A DNA stretch of 64,000 bases from Marinobacter szutsaonensis (GCF_039523335.1 NZ_BAAAFC010000001.1:124001-188000); one strand, 5' to 3'; positions 14,991 to 24,264 are shown, numbered from the stretch's first letter. Made by a program: numbers and translations. Notes: generated by a model from the sequence alone, not told the origin.

Positions 14991-17635
14991 GACTCGAAAG
15001 ACTCAGGATCGAACAGGTTCGCCAGTTCAGGAATCCGATTGCCCTTGAAGGGCTTCAGCCGGGTATCAACCTGATCCATGGCCCGAACGAGTCCGGTAAG
15101 AGCACTCTGGTGCGAGCTATCCGGGCCGCCTTTTTTGAACGGCACCGCTCCAAATCCGTTGAAGACCTGCGCCCCTGGGGCGACTCTGCAGCGGCCCCGT
15201 CGATTGAACTGGGTTTCGAGCACGGCGGCCACCAATGGTCACTGACCAAAAGTTTCCTCCAGCGTAAACGTTGTGATCTGCAGGTGGATGGCCAGGCTTT
15301 CAGCGGTGAAGAGGCCGAAGAGAAACTGGCGGAGTTGCTGGGCTATCAGTTCCCCAAGAAAGGCGCGAGCAAGGAAGAACACTGGGGTATCCCGGGATTG
15401 CTCTGGGTCGAGCAGGGTACCGGCCAGGATATCGAGAAGGCCGTTGAGCACGCCGGCGATCACCTGAAATCCGCCCTCAACAATCTGGTTGGCGAAGTGG
15501 CGAGCACCGGCGGCGATGACGTGATCCAGGCCGTGGAAAAACAGCGTGCGGAGCTGCTTACCGGAACCGGAAAACCCCGGGGGGAATACCTGCAGCTGGA
15601 AAAGGAGCGGGCCGAGCTGGAAGTCGAGATGGCTGAGTTGCAGGCACGGATCGGGCAATACCAGGCCCAGGTAGATCGCCTTGGCACACTGACGGCGGAA
15701 TTTGAGAAAGCGAATCGGGAGCGGCCCTGGGAAGAGGCCCGCCGGAGGATGGAGCAGGCTCAGGAACAATTTCGTCAGGTCGAGTCCCTTCAGGCGCAGC
15801 AGGTCAGAGAGCAGGAGACACTCGATCATGTGCGCCAGAATCTGAATCTGCTCCGCCAGAATCTTGAGCAAATGCAGAGTCAGGGCAAAAAACTGGAACA
15901 GCGTGAAACCGATCTCCGTAAGGCCCGGGAGATTCTGGCACAGGAGGAGGCTCGAACTCCCGCTTTCGACAAGGCTCTACAGGATGCGCGTGAAAGCTAT
16001 GACGCAGCGATCAAGATCGTCGAACAGGCCCGCCAGCTGGAAAGTCTGACCAGGCTCAAACAGGAAGTTGCTCGGCTGGAAAGCCAGCACAAGACTCTCC
16101 GGCAAAACCTGGATAAGGCCGCCGAATTCCAGCAAAAGCTGGATGAGGCCAGAAAAGAGAAGCAGGAGAACAGGATTGACCCTGATCTGGTGCAACAGGC
16201 CAGGGTGACCCAGCGCCAGCTGGACGAAGAAGCAATCAGGTCCCAGACCATAGCCACACGCTTGACCTGGCAGCTGGAGCAGGGGCACAGCCTGCATCTC
16301 GGTGGCGAAAGCATCGAGGGGGAGGGCGAGCGTCGCCTGCTCGAGGAAACCACCCTGGAGATTCCCGGTGTGGGACGCTTCGGAATTACGCCTGGTGGAG
16401 AAGATCTGGCGAGTGTCCGGCGCACCCTGGCGCATCTTGAGCAAACCCTGGGCGAACATCTGCGAGCACTTGGCGTCCGTAACGTTGAAGATGCGGAACA
16501 GAAGCTGGCCCGGCTTCGGGATGCGGAGAACCGGCTGAAGCACACTGAGGATCTGTTGGCGTCGGTTGCGCCACAGGGACTGGAACGTCTTCGGACTGAA
16601 ACCCGGGATACCCTGGCGGACCTGGAGGCTCGAAAAGGGGAGCTCTGTGCGCTACTGAAATCTGCGGAAATGGGTGACACCAATCTCCCGGGCCTTGCTG
16701 AGGCAGAAAGGTCAAGAAAAGATGCGGAGGAGCGTCTTTCTGAAGCCGAAACTGCCCGGAGCAAACACCAGACGGCCATCCTCACTGCCAGACAGAATGT
16801 GGAGAACGCCAACCGGGAATGGCAGCAACTCAGGGAGGAATTGCATAATTCCGAAAGCCAGCGCCAGCTTCGTGAACTTGCCGACAAAATCACGGAATCG
16901 GAGAAGCGGGAAGCGACAGTGCTGGGTAACCTGGAGGCACTGACCAAAAAGATTCGTGAGGCCCGGCCGGAACTGCTTCAACAGGATATCCAGCGCTTCC
17001 GGCAGGCGGCAGAAACACAGCAGAAAGCCCAGGAAAACCGGGAGCGGGAGCTCCGGGATATAAGGGTCCGGCTGGAAGCCTGGGGGGCAGAAGGCCTTGA
17101 GGAGTTGCTCAGCGAGAAATCCGGCGAGTTTGAGCACATCAATCGCCGCTACGATGAACTGAACCGGCGTGCCCGGGCGCTTGATCTGCTTTTGAATGTG
17201 CTTACCGGGAAACGTCAGGCGTTGACCCGTCGCTTGCAGGCACCGCTACAAAAACACCTGGATCACTACCTTTCGGTACTCTTCCCCGAGGCGACGCTGG
17301 AGGTGGATGAACACTTGATGCCGGGCAGGTTTACCCGTGGTAACGAGCTGGGACAGATGACCGAACTGAGTTTCGGGGCGCGCGAGCAGATGGGGCTGAT
17401 CAGCCGGTTGGCCTATGCGGATCTGCTACAGGAAGCGGGGCGACCAACCCTGATTATCCTGGACGATACCCTGGTTCACTCCGATGCGGAGCGGCTGGAT
17501 GGTATGAAGCGGATTCTGTTCGATGCGGCGCAGCGGCATCAGATTCTGTTGTTCACTTGCCATCCGGAAAACTGGCAGGATCTGGGCGTCGAGCCCAGGG
17601 ATCTGCAGGCGCTGAAAAGCGAGCCAGTCGCCTGA
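14987..17635 (+). CDS. SbcC/YhaN-like coiled-coil ATPase
   Basis: The 882-residue protein starts with RLRIEQVRQFRNP and Walker A GPNESGKST (32-40). Long Glu/Gln/Arg-rich coiled coils follow, interrupted by a compact glycine-rich segment around residues 430-480, with more coiled coil and a C-terminal ABC half bearing LSFGAREQ (signature-like) and LIILDDTLVHSD (Walker B). This is the SMC/Rad50-type layout. No CxxC zinc hook is present at the centre, unlike SbcC or Rad50, which places it nearer YhaN-type proteins. With the preceding nuclease it should process DNA ends. Start GTG 14987. Confidence 0.87.
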   Translation: MRLERLRIEQVRQFRNPIALEGLQPGINLIHGPNESGKSTLVRAIRAAFFERHRSKSVEDLRPWGDSAAAPSIELGFEHGGHQWSLTKSFLQRKRCDLQVDGQAFSGEEAEEKLAELLGYQFPKKGASKEEHWGIPGLLWVEQGTGQDIEKAVEHAGDHLKSALNNLVGEVASTGGDDVIQAVEKQRAELLTGTGKPRGEYLQLEKERAELEVEMAELQARIGQYQAQVDRLGTLTAEFEKANRERPWEEARRRMEQAQEQFRQVESLQAQQVREQETLDHVRQNLNLLRQNLEQMQSQGKKLEQRETDLRKAREILAQEEARTPAFDKALQDARESYDAAIKIVEQARQLESLTRLKQEVARLESQHKTLRQNLDKAAEFQQKLDEARKEKQENRIDPDLVQQARVTQRQLDEEAIRSQTIATRLTWQLEQGHSLHLGGESIEGEGERRLLEETTLEIPGVGRFGITPGGEDLASVRRTLAHLEQTLGEHLRALGVRNVEDAEQKLARLRDAENRLKHTEDLLASVAPQGLERLRTETRDTLADLEARKGELCALLKSAEMGDTNLPGLAEAERSRKDAEERLSEAETARSKHQTAILTARQNVENANREWQQLREELHNSESQRQLRELADKITESEKREATVLGNLEALTKKIREARPELLQQDIQRFRQAAETQQKAQENRERELRDIRVRLEAWGAEGLEELLSEKSGEFEHINRRYDELNRRARALDLLLNVLTGKRQALTRRLQAPLQKHLDHYLSVLFPEATLEVDEHLMPGRFTRGNELGQMTELSFGAREQMGLISRLAYADLLQEAGRPTLIILDDTLVHSDAERLDGMKRILFDAAQRHQILLFTCHPENWQDLGVEPRDLQALKSEPVA

Positions 17636-17640
17636 AACGA

Positions 17641-17666
17641 AAAAAGGCAGCCGAAGCTGCCTTTTT
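17641..17666. terminator. bidirectional rho-independent terminator
   Basis: AAAAAGGCAGC-CGAA-GCTGCCTTTTT is a perfect stem with a 4-nt loop, an A-tract on one side and a T-tract on the other. It lies between the convergent SbcC-like and cold-shock genes and can serve both. Confidence 0.92.
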
Positions 17667-17683
17667 CGTGTCTTGGCTGTTAG

Positions 17684-17890
17684 TTACAGACCAACCACGT
17701 TTTCCGCCTGAGGACCTTTCTGGCCCTGGGTCACGGTGAACTCGACCTGCTGGCCTTCAGCCAGAGTCTTGAAACCGCCGCCCTGAATAGCGCTGTAGTG
17801 AACGAATACGTCCGGGCCGCTTTCGCGAGTGATGAAGCCGAAGCCCTTGGATTCGTTGAAGAACTTGACGGTGCCGGTAGTAGTAGACAT
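17684..17890 (-). CDS. cspA: cold-shock domain protein
   Basis: The 68-residue single cold-shock domain has RNP1 KGFGFI and RNP2 VFVHYS, the nucleic-acid-binding motifs of CspA-type RNA chaperones that melt secondary structure and aid translation at low temperature. The start at 17890 has AGGA about 8 nt upstream and gives the conserved [11 protein letters not shown] beginning. Which Csp paralogue it is cannot be told from the sequence. It ends 17 bp from a strong terminator. Confidence 0.95.
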   Translation of the reverse strand: MSTTTGTVKFFNESKGFGFITRESGPDVFVHYSAIQGGGFKTLAEGQQVEFTVTQGQKGPQAENVVGL

Positions 17891-18266
17891 AGATAAAAAT
17901 CCTGAATTCAATATTTTCAATGTGCCGCCAGGAATCGTTGTGATCACTGATCAGCGTTGTGCGGGAAACAAAAAACTGGCGGAATCAAAAACAGGACTTG
18001 CTAATGCTTGGCAGTGTCTTATTGATGAAATGCTTTGCTAAATCTTTCCAACGAGGCCCACTGTACTCCTGCGGTTACCAAAAGCCCAGCTTTTTCTCAT
18101 AGGCATTTACACGTGCCGGGGGAATGCCCCTTTTCGTTGCAAATGATAACAGTTGCATACTCAGAAGGAGGATCATCTTACAAAATACCGCCAATATCGC
18201 CTTGCTGACCGGCAGAGTCCGAACCACATTTAAAGCGTATCAACACTGAACAAGGATGTAATACTG
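17891..18266. other. intergenic region between cspA and the exported rhodanese
   Basis: No gene is seen in these 376 bp, which separate two divergent genes. The side next to cspA probably holds its promoter and long 5' leader. Two short signals stand out: an inverted repeat TGCAA-N10-TTGCA at 18138-18157, and a perfect AAGGAGG at 18165-18171 with no start codon in the following 12 bases. Confidence 0.6.
18138..18157. promoter_or_regulatory. TGCAA-N10-TTGCA inverted repeat, possible operator
   Basis: A dyad of 5-bp arms around ATGATAACAG sits about 110 bp before the exported rhodanese gene. The spacing and AT-rich centre fit a helix-turn-helix regulator site, and the centre faintly resembles half a Fur box. 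With such short arms it could arise by chance. Confidence 0.25.
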
Positions 18267-19052
18267 ATGATCAAGCTACAGCAATCTGTGGTGCTCTGCA
18301 TACTTCTGTTGATTTCCGGGCTTCTGCAAGCGGATGAAGGATTTCCCGGAAGAAAACTCTACCCCTCTGTTCCAACCATCGAACTGGATCAACTGCGTGA
18401 TCAACTGGACAAGGTGACCGTTGTCGACGTTCGCTCCCGTTTTGAATATGACACTCTACACATCACCGGAGCCCATCACGTTGCGCTTTCAGAACGCGAC
18501 TTCGCGAGCCGGGTCGCCAGCCTCGAGGCTGAAACCGGCAAACCTTTAGTCTTTTACTGTAATGGCCGTTCCTGCGAGAAATCCTACCGGGCGGTCGTGA
18601 AAGTCGAGCATGAAAGTGCTGTGGAAGCTAAGTCATTCGATGCCGGAATCTTCGATTGGGCCCGCGCCAATCCGGACCGTACTGTTCTGCTCGGCCAGCC
18701 ACTGGACGATGCCGGCAAACTGCTTACCAAGGAAAAATTCGAGGCTCATCTGTTGCCGCCGGATCAGTTCGGCCGCGAACTCCAGGCAGCCGGCTTTGCG
18801 GTCGATGCCCGGGATTCCAAGGAACGTGCCGGGCTGGCGCTGTTCATGGGCTGGGAGAAGAGAATTCCTTTCGACAACCGTGCGAAGTGGGACCGACTGC
18901 TCGCCGAACGCACCGATCACACGAGGCCCTTGCTGATCTATGATGCAGTAGGTAAGCAGGTTCAGTGGCTGCAATACCTCCTGGAAGCGAGGGGAGTGCA
19001 GAACTATTACTTCATGGCCGGCGGTGCAAAAGCCTTCTTCGATACTCTTTAA
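18267..19052 (+). CDS. exported tandem-rhodanese protein
   Basis: The 261-residue protein has a signal peptide (hydrophobic residues 7-20, likely cleavage after LLQA) and two rhodanese-like domains. The first has VVDVRSRFEY and an active loop FYCNGRSCEKS (Cys98, with a second Cys103). The second, roughly residues 165-261, has the IYDAVGKQVQWLQYLLEARG pattern with no Cys in the loop and is probably inactive, as in many tandem rhodaneses, though here the catalytic copy is first. It should act in the periplasm. AAGGA lies about 10 nt before ATG 18267. Confidence 0.85.
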   Translation: MIKLQQSVVLCILLLISGLLQADEGFPGRKLYPSVPTIELDQLRDQLDKVTVVDVRSRFEYDTLHITGAHHVALSERDFASRVASLEAETGKPLVFYCNGRSCEKSYRAVVKVEHESAVEAKSFDAGIFDWARANPDRTVLLGQPLDDAGKLLTKEKFEAHLLPPDQFGRELQAAGFAVDARDSKERAGLALFMGWEKRIPFDNRAKWDRLLAERTDHTRPLLIYDAVGKQVQWLQYLLEARGVQNYYFMAGGAKAFFDTL

Positions 19053-19172
19053 GGCTTTTCCGGCTGTATATATTCTCGGGATCTGACCCTGCGCCGTGGT
19101 GGTTTTGCAATCAGTGCGGCGCACAAACTTTAACCAACAAATCCCTATAAAACAGAAACTTGAAAAAAAGTA

Positions 19173-19200
19173 TTGACGCCGGAACCGTAATCCGTAGAAT
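19173..19200 (+). promoter_or_regulatory. sigma-70-type promoter for the tRNA genes
   Basis: TTGACG (19173-19178) and TAGAAT (19195-19200) are separated by 16 bp and lie about 38 bp before tRNA-Gly, followed by a GC-containing discriminator. An A-rich tract (TTGAAAAAAAG) lies just upstream, like an UP element. The match to a stable-RNA promoter is good. Confidence 0.75.
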
Positions 19201-19237
19201 ACGCAGCCGTTGACGAGGCAATGCCTCTGAATACAGA

Positions 19238-19313
19238 GCGGGAATAGCTCAGTTGGTAGAGCACAACCTTGCCAAGGTTGGGGTCGCGAGTTCGAATCTC
19301 GTTTCCCGCTCCA
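19238..19313 (+). tRNA. tRNA-Gly (anticodon GCC)
   Basis: A complete cloverleaf: acceptor GCGGGAA/TTCCCGC, D-arm with AGTTGGTAGAGC, anticodon arm with the loop CTTGCCAAG (GCC), T-arm with GTTCGAATC, discriminator T and encoded CCA. Confidence 0.97.
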
Positions 19314-19399
19314 ATTTCTCTCCGGTCAGCCGGTTGGGATTCACAATTCAAGTCTCTCAATGCCTCCTGAGAGCAAAAGCCAGCATCACAGGCTTTCCC

Positions 19400-19473
19400 G
19401 GCGCGGTGGCAGAGTGGTTATGCAGCGGACTGCAACTCCGTGTACGCCGGTTCGATTCCGACCCGCGCCTCCA
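19400..19473 (+). tRNA. tRNA-Cys (anticodon GCA)
   Basis: A complete cloverleaf: acceptor GGCGCGG paired with the 3' CCGCGCC, a short D-arm (GCAGAGTGGTTATGC), anticodon loop ACTGCAACT (GCA), T-loop GTTCGATTC, discriminator T (U73, the Cys identity element) and encoded CCA. It lies 86 bp after tRNA-Gly and is probably cotranscribed with it. Confidence 0.97.
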
Positions 19474-19578
19474 TTATTTCCTTTTGATTTCCAATAGCTC
19501 GAAACTGCAGGTTTGGGCCGTTTTCCTATCCAATCAGTTTACGATCGTCTGGTGGCACCACACCCTGATATGCTTCAA

Positions 19579-19595
19579 TGACTCGTAAAGAGTCA
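19579..19595. promoter_or_regulatory. TGACTC-GTAAA-GAGTCA dyad ahead of the formate dehydrogenase operon
   Basis: A perfect 6-bp inverted repeat around 5 bp, 50 bp before the formate dehydrogenase start codon. It could be an operator or a leader hairpin. There is no T-tract, so a terminator is unlikely. Confidence 0.3.
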
Positions 19596-19645
19596 GGCTA
19601 GCCAACAAGGCTGTCTTTGAGTGTTTCAGGGCCTGGTCAAAAACA

Positions 19646-21361
19646 ATGAGAACAGACGAAAAAAAGGTCAAACCCCGGCGTGCTTCGCCTCGTGGCCGTC
19701 AACTGGAACCCGCTGTATTGGCGGAGCTGCGGGACCTGCTCGGTGACGAACGTATCGACCCGACATTGCGCCGCCGCGATCGACTGATCGAACATCTGCA
19801 TGCGCTTCAAGACAACTGTGGTTATCTCTCCTTGCCCCGGCTCCGGGCCCTCGCGTCTTTCATGAATCTGCCCATGGCCGCCCTTTATGAAACGGCCACC
19901 TTTTACGCTCATTTCGATGTTATTCACGATGAACAAACACCACCACCTGCGTTGACCCTACGGGTGTGTGACTCGCTCTCCTGTCGTTTGGCCGGAGCGG
20001 AGGCGTTGCATCAAGCGCTGTCTGATGGAGCTGATCCCGAAACTGTGAGGGTAAAGCGCGCACCCTGCATGGGTCGCTGCGAGACTGCGCCCGTGGTGGC
20101 CGTGGGGCATCACCATGTGCTGAATGCCAACATTGAGAATGTTGAGGCCGCGGTAGAGCAGGGGCAGGTCCAGCCCGAGGAGGTCTCCTGGCAACGTCTG
20201 TCCGATTATCGCTCGGCCGGTGGTTATCAACTGCTAGCGGATTGCCGTGAAGGCCGGGTGAGCATCGAATCGCTGGTGAGGGAACTGGAGCATGCCGGGC
20301 TGCGTGGCCTCGGCGGCGCCGGATTTCCCACCTTCCGCAAATGGCAGGCAGTGCGGGCGGAACCGGGCCCACGATACGCTGTGATAAACGCCGACGAGGG
20401 TGAACCGGGCACATTCAAAGATCGCTATTACCTGGAACGTGAACCCCACGGATTCCTGGAGGGCGCGCTGGTTAGCGCCTGGGCGGTTGAAGCGGAGGCG
20501 CTCTACATCTATCTGCGGGATGAATATCCCGGCCTGCACAGGGTATTGAAGGATGCTATTGCCGAGCTGGAAGCGGCCGGAATCGTTGAGGCGGGTTTTG
20601 TTATCCTGCGGCGTGGGGCGGGTGCCTATATCTGCGGTGAGGAGTCAGCCCTTATCGAGTCCCTGGAGGGCAAACCCGGCAAGCCACGGCATCGCCCGCC
20701 TTTCGTCGCCCAGAAAGGTCTGTTTGGTCAACCCACCCTGGTCAACAACGTCGAGACGGTCTACTGGATCCCGCGCATCCATGCCCAGGGTTCCGACTGG
20801 TTCGCCAGCCAGGGGCGGCATGGTCGCCGCGGCCTTCGGAGCTTTTCGGTCTCCGGTCGGGTCGCCCGGCCCGGGGTTCACCTCGCCCCCGCGGGCATCA
20901 CCCTCAATGAGTTGATAGAGGAATACTGCGGCGGCATGACGGAAGGCCATCGCCTGCTGGCCTATCTGCCCGGCGGGGCCTCCGGTGGCATACTGCCCGC
21001 CAGCAAAGCAGACATTCCCCTGGATTTCGATACGTTGCAGGAGCACGGCTGTTTCATCGGCTCTGCTGCGGTGATTGTTCTGTCTGATCAGGACGATCTG
21101 GCCACGGCAGCCCGCAACCTTCTGAGCTTTTTCGCGGATGAATCCTGCGGACAATGCACTCCCTGCCGCTTGGGCACCGAGAAAATGCTCACGTTGCTGC
21201 AACGCGACACCTGGGATGAGGAAACGCTCCAGCAGCTGGCCAGAGTGATGGCGGATGCTTCTATTTGCGGTCTGGGTCAGGCCGCACCCAATCCTGTGTT
21301 GAGTCTGCTGCGAGACTTCCGCAGCGAACTCGCCAGCAGCAACCTGATAGCGAAAGGTTAG
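19646..21361 (+). CDS. NAD-dependent formate dehydrogenase, fused NuoE/NuoF-type subunit
   Basis: The 571-residue protein joins two complex-I-like domains. Residues 1 to about 175 are NuoE/FdsG-like with 2Fe-2S ligands Cys108, Cys113, Cys141 and Cys145. The rest is NuoF/FdsB-like: GLGGAGFPTFRKW and INADEGEPGTFKDR (FMN/NADH binding), GAYICGEESALIES, and the 4Fe-4S ligands in SCGQCTPCRLG plus CGLGQ. In Ralstonia and Rhodobacter FdsG and FdsB are separate proteins. It carries electrons from the formate-oxidising subunit encoded 11 bp downstream to NAD in the cytoplasm. No good ribosome site precedes ATG 19646. Confidence 0.87.
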   Translation: MRTDEKKVKPRRASPRGRQLEPAVLAELRDLLGDERIDPTLRRRDRLIEHLHALQDNCGYLSLPRLRALASFMNLPMAALYETATFYAHFDVIHDEQTPPPALTLRVCDSLSCRLAGAEALHQALSDGADPETVRVKRAPCMGRCETAPVVAVGHHHVLNANIENVEAAVEQGQVQPEEVSWQRLSDYRSAGGYQLLADCREGRVSIESLVRELEHAGLRGLGGAGFPTFRKWQAVRAEPGPRYAVINADEGEPGTFKDRYYLEREPHGFLEGALVSAWAVEAEALYIYLRDEYPGLHRVLKDAIAELEAAGIVEAGFVILRRGAGAYICGEESALIESLEGKPGKPRHRPPFVAQKGLFGQPTLVNNVETVYWIPRIHAQGSDWFASQGRHGRRGLRSFSVSGRVARPGVHLAPAGITLNELIEEYCGGMTEGHRLLAYLPGGASGGILPASKADIPLDFDTLQEHGCFIGSAAVIVLSDQDDLATAARNLLSFFADESCGQCTPCRLGTEKMLTLLQRDTWDEETLQQLARVMADASICGLGQAAPNPVLSLLRDFRSELASSNLIAKG

Positions 21362-21372
21362 GGGAGGCAGCC

Positions 21373-24264
21373 ATGAGCCATCGAAAACCAGCCATGCGCG
21401 ATGCGACCACAAGCTTTACCCTCACCGTGGACGACGTTGAAGTTCAGGCCTCCCCCGGCGAAACCCTTTGGCAGGTGGCCAAGCGTGCCGGCGAGACCAT
21501 TCCGCACTTATGCTTCAAAGACGCCCCGGGCTACCGCGCGGATGGCAATTGCCGCGCCTGCATGGTGGAGATAGAAGGGGAACGGGTGCTCGCCGCAAGC
21601 TGTATCCGCGAGGCAACGCCCGGCATGGTCGTGCGAAGTGCCGGTTCTACCCGTGCCCAGGAGGCCCGCAGAGTGGTACTGGAATTGCTGCTGGCTGACC
21701 AGCCCGAGCGAGCGCAAAGCCCGGACCAGTCTAGCCACCTGTGGCATACGGCGGATCAATTAGCTATCGATGCCAGCGCCGTGGGCCAGCGCCTCCCGGT
21801 GCGTTCGGATCGGGACGAGCCCACGGTTCACCACGTTGTGCCGAGATCGGATTCGCTGGCCCATGCCCGGGGCCATGACACCAGCCACTCCGCCATGAGC
21901 GTCAATCTGGACGCCTGCATCACCTGCGGCTTGTGCGAGCGTGCCTGCCGCGAGGTTCAGGGCAACGACGTCATTGGTCTGGCGCACCGTGGCGCCGCAT
22001 CCAAGGTCGTGTTCGATTTCGATGATCCCATGGGTGACAGCACCTGCGTTGCCTGCGGCGAATGCGTGCAGGCCTGCCCGACCGGGGCTCTGATGCCCGC
22101 CACTCTGATCGATGACCAGGGCTGCGGAGACTCCGCCATGGCCGATCGCACCGTTGACTCCGTCTGTCCCTATTGCGGGGTGGGGTGCCAGCTGACCTAT
22201 CACGTGAAAGACGAGCCTGCCCATGCCGCACAAGGCGCTGGAAATCAGCAAGGACGAATCCTCTTTGTGGAGGGCAGGGACGGGCCCTCAAACCAGGGCC
22301 GGCTCTGTGTGAAAGGTCGCTTCGGCTTCGATTACCCGGCGCACCCTGCGCGTCTTACCCGGCCACTGGTCCGTCGGTCGGGCGTACCCAAGGGTCTTGA
22401 TCCCGACTTTGATCCGGCCAATCCGTTAACCCACTTTCGAGAAGCAAGCTGGAAAGAAGCACTGGATCTGGCAGCAAACGGGTTAACCCAACTTAAAGCA
22501 GAGCACGGCCCCGACGCGCTCGCCGGCTTTGGCAGCGCCAAGTGTTCCAACGAAGAAGCCTGGCTGTTCCAGAAACTGGTGCGTACAGGCTTTGGTTCCA
22601 ACAATGTTGATCACTGCACCCGGCTCTGCCACGCCAGCTCAGTGGCTGCGTTGATGGAGTGTCTGGGCTCTGGCGCGGTCACCGCTTCGTTCATGCAGGC
22701 GCTTCAGGCGGATGTGGTGATCCTCACCGGCTGCAACCCGGCGGTTAACCATCCGGTGGCCGCCACCTTCTTCAAACAGGCGGCGCGAAACGGCACCAAA
22801 CTTATCATCATTGATCCCCGGGGCCAGGCGCTGGATGCCTACGCCTGGCGCAGCCTGCGTTTTTCGCCGGGAGGCGACGTTGCACTGTTCAATGCCATGC
22901 TCCACGTGATCATCGACGAGGGCCTGTATGACCAGACCTACATCGATGCCCACACCGAAGGCTTCGAGGCACTGGCTGCAAGTGTCGGGGAGATGACACC
23001 AGAGGTAATGAGTTCCCTCTGTGGCGTTGAACCGGAAGCTATTCGCGAAGTGGCCCGGGCTTATGCCGGAGCAGAAAAAGCGATGATCTTCTGGGGCATG
23101 GGCATTTCCCAGCATGTGCATGGTACCGACAACGCCCGCTGCCTGATCTCAATGGCCCTTGCCTGCGGCCACACCGGCCGGCCCGGCACTGGTCTGCACC
23201 CCTTGCGGGGGCAAAACAACGTTCAGGGCGCTTCAGACGCTGGTCTCATCCCCATGGTGCTGCCTGACTACCATCCGGTGGGTGATGCACAGCTGCGCGC
23301 CGCTTTCGAGGAGCTCTGGAGCACCAAACTTGATCCCGAACCGGGGCTCACCGTTGTCGAGATTATGAACGCCATTCTGGCGGGGACAATCAAGGGCATG
23401 TACATCCTTGGCGAAAATCCTGCGATGTCCGACCCGGATCTGACCCACGCCCGCGCCGCGCTCGCTGTTCTCGAGCACCTGGTGGTGCAAGACCTGTTCG
23501 TCACCGAGACTGCCCAGTTTGCCGACGTCATCCTGCCCGCCGCCGCCTGGTCGGAAAAATCAGGCACGGTCACCAACACCAACCGGCAGGTGCAAATGGG
23601 CCGTGCCGCTCTGGCGCCGCCCGGGGAGGCAAAACCCGACTGGTGGATTATCCAGGAAATGGCCCGACGTTTCGGGCTGGGGTGGGACTACGCCGGCCCC
23701 GAGCAAGTATTCTCCGAGATGAAGCAGGGCATGCATTCGCTCGATCATATCTCCTGGGCTCGCCTGGAACGCGAAGGTTCAGTGACCTATCCATGCCCCG
23801 CCGACGACGCACCAGGGCACGACGTGGTCTTCTCCGATGCCTTCCCGCGCGTTGGGGGGCGGGCCAGATTCTCGCCGACCCGGCCGCTTCCGCCCGATGA
23901 GCCGGTGGATGACGCCTATCCCATCGTTCTGACTACCGGGCGCCTCCTGGAGCACTGGCACACCGGTGCTATGACCCGTCGCAGCCGGGTACTGGATGAG
24001 CGGGAGCCAGAAGCAGCGGCCTTCCTGGCACCCGCTGAGTTGGTTTGCCTGGGCGTCGAATCGGGAGACCCCATCCATATCGCCACCCGGCGCGGCAGTA
24101 TCACCCTGACCGCACGAGCCGATCAGACCATGCCCGAGGGCATGGTGTTCGTACCCTTCGCCTTCGTGGAAGCGGCGGCCAACCTGCTTACCAACCCGGC
24201 GCTGGACCCGGACGGGAAGATTCCGGAATTCAAGTATGCGGCCTGTCGGCTGAGCCCGGCGTAA
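21373..24264 (+). CDS. fdsA: formate dehydrogenase catalytic (alpha) subunit
   Basis: The 963-residue protein has, in order: 2Fe-2S domain (Cys47, 60, 63, 77), two ferredoxin clusters (Cys182/185/188/192 and 225/228/231/235), the molybdopterin-enzyme 4Fe-4S site (Cys265/268/272 with Cys312), and the bis-MGD catalytic domain. By alignment with the NVDCCARVU motif of E. coli FdhF, the Mo ligand is Cys419 in NVDHCTRLCHASS, so this is a cysteine rather than selenocysteine enzyme. It oxidises formate to CO2 and works with the upstream subunit. Start ATG 21373 has GGGGAGG 5 nt upstream. No FdhD/FdsC or FdsD gene follows. Confidence 0.9.
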   Translation: MSHRKPAMRDATTSFTLTVDDVEVQASPGETLWQVAKRAGETIPHLCFKDAPGYRADGNCRACMVEIEGERVLAASCIREATPGMVVRSAGSTRAQEARRVVLELLLADQPERAQSPDQSSHLWHTADQLAIDASAVGQRLPVRSDRDEPTVHHVVPRSDSLAHARGHDTSHSAMSVNLDACITCGLCERACREVQGNDVIGLAHRGAASKVVFDFDDPMGDSTCVACGECVQACPTGALMPATLIDDQGCGDSAMADRTVDSVCPYCGVGCQLTYHVKDEPAHAAQGAGNQQGRILFVEGRDGPSNQGRLCVKGRFGFDYPAHPARLTRPLVRRSGVPKGLDPDFDPANPLTHFREASWKEALDLAANGLTQLKAEHGPDALAGFGSAKCSNEEAWLFQKLVRTGFGSNNVDHCTRLCHASSVAALMECLGSGAVTASFMQALQADVVILTGCNPAVNHPVAATFFKQAARNGTKLIIIDPRGQALDAYAWRSLRFSPGGDVALFNAMLHVIIDEGLYDQTYIDAHTEGFEALAASVGEMTPEVMSSLCGVEPEAIREVARAYAGAEKAMIFWGMGISQHVHGTDNARCLISMALACGHTGRPGTGLHPLRGQNNVQGASDAGLIPMVLPDYHPVGDAQLRAAFEELWSTKLDPEPGLTVVEIMNAILAGTIKGMYILGENPAMSDPDLTHARAALAVLEHLVVQDLFVTETAQFADVILPAAAWSEKSGTVTNTNRQVQMGRAALAPPGEAKPDWWIIQEMARRFGLGWDYAGPEQVFSEMKQGMHSLDHISWARLEREGSVTYPCPADDAPGHDVVFSDAFPRVGGRARFSPTRPLPPDEPVDDAYPIVLTTGRLLEHWHTGAMTRRSRVLDEREPEAAAFLAPAELVCLGVESGDPIHIATRRGSITLTARADQTMPEGMVFVPFAFVEAAANLLTNPALDPDGKIPEFKYAACRLSPA

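Noticed and set aside
19081..19096. GGGATCTGACCCTG as a degenerate copy of the 30-bp palindrome
   Set aside because: Only part of one arm matches and there is no inverted partner nearby.
21373..24264. Selenocysteine formate dehydrogenase
   Set aside because: No in-frame TGA is present; the Mo-ligand position is encoded by a Cys codon.
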